Positions 63,871-64,000 of a DNA stretch of 64,000 bases are shown piece after piece. The position numbers and the translations under genes were made by a program. This DNA comes from Torreya grandis. Its lineage: Eukaryota; Streptophyta; Pinopsida; Cupressales; Taxaceae. The stretch is from assembly GCA_037957365.1 (NCBI GenBank), contig JARHVA010004809.1:186001-250000 (forward strand). Reading direction: 5' to 3'. The number at the start of each line of letters is the position of its first letter. The stretch's first letter is position 1. The notes under the pieces were generated by a model. It searched no databases. It had not been told where the DNA came from and saw only the letters and a program-made list of their open reading frames with translations.

Positions 63871-64000
63871 TGGGATGATCAATAAAATTTGGAAGGTAAA
63901 GGAATCCCCATCTTCAGATTTTTTTTGAAAATAAATAAGGGAGACTAGTTCTAAAATATGTTAATTCAACTCCCAACCTAAATCCCATTGATCAGCCATC
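63871..64000. other. Window end, no feature
   Basis: Continuation of the DUF4283 remnant's downstream sequence; nothing recognisable. Confidence 0.3.

Noticed and set aside
1..64000. tRNA, rRNA, CRISPR or riboswitch signals
   Set aside because: None seen; the short spaced repeats are LTR-internal or microsatellites.

Overview
The window is a stretch of repeat-dominated, AT-rich land-plant nuclear DNA. It is built almost entirely of old LTR retrotransposons inserted into one another. I see no intact host gene, rRNA, tRNA or CRISPR array. A plant origin is supported by Ty1-copia and Ty3-gypsy coding remnants of plant type, primer binding sites complementary to initiator tRNA-Met, an antisense plant mobile domain (PMD) and a plant-type DUF4283/zinc-knuckle remnant. 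The large genome style would suit a gymnosperm, but the sequence alone does not fix the clade.

Layout. (1) 1-1580: no gene. (2) 1581-17706: element A, plus strand, LTRs about 1.75 kb. Its only coding remnant is one 640-codon frame (10216-12138) with 15 nonsense codons and no frameshift. Its 5' LTR is split by element B (2237-8858, minus strand), the youngest insertion. B has nearly identical 1.95-kb LTRs, a clear PBS and PPT, and one long Glu/Lys-rich frame (4365-6305) that is neither Gag nor Pol. (3) 17707-19692: PPT and start of a further LTR. (4) 19693-26283: element C, a decayed but structurally complete Ty1-copia element. (5) 26284-30735: AT-rich DNA with an unexplained 177-codon open frame. 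(6) 30736-about 52010: a three-level nest on the minus strand. Gypsy element D has its gag split by element E (32383-50386, perfect CCACC target duplication). E is in turn split by element F (37710-45106, GGAAC/AGAAC). E and F look like one family; E carries gag and an antisense PMD remnant. (7) about 52343-62563: element G, a decayed gypsy element on the minus strand with gag zinc knuckles, protease, RT, RNase H and integrase in order, plus an extra frame after integrase. (8) 62992-63870: a DUF4283/zinc-knuckle remnant, plus strand.

How the parts fit. Insertion order can be read from the nesting: D, then E, then F; and A, then B. Elements A and B lack recognisable gag and pol. E and F keep gag (F also protease) but lack recognisable RT and integrase. 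These four would have needed enzymes from elements such as C, D or G. Many lesions look like C-to-T or G-to-A transitions: stops in place of Gln or Trp codons, and Cys or His of zinc knuckles turned to Tyr. This is the pattern expected of long-methylated, silenced DNA. Coordinates of LTR ends rest on alignment by eye of the paired copies.
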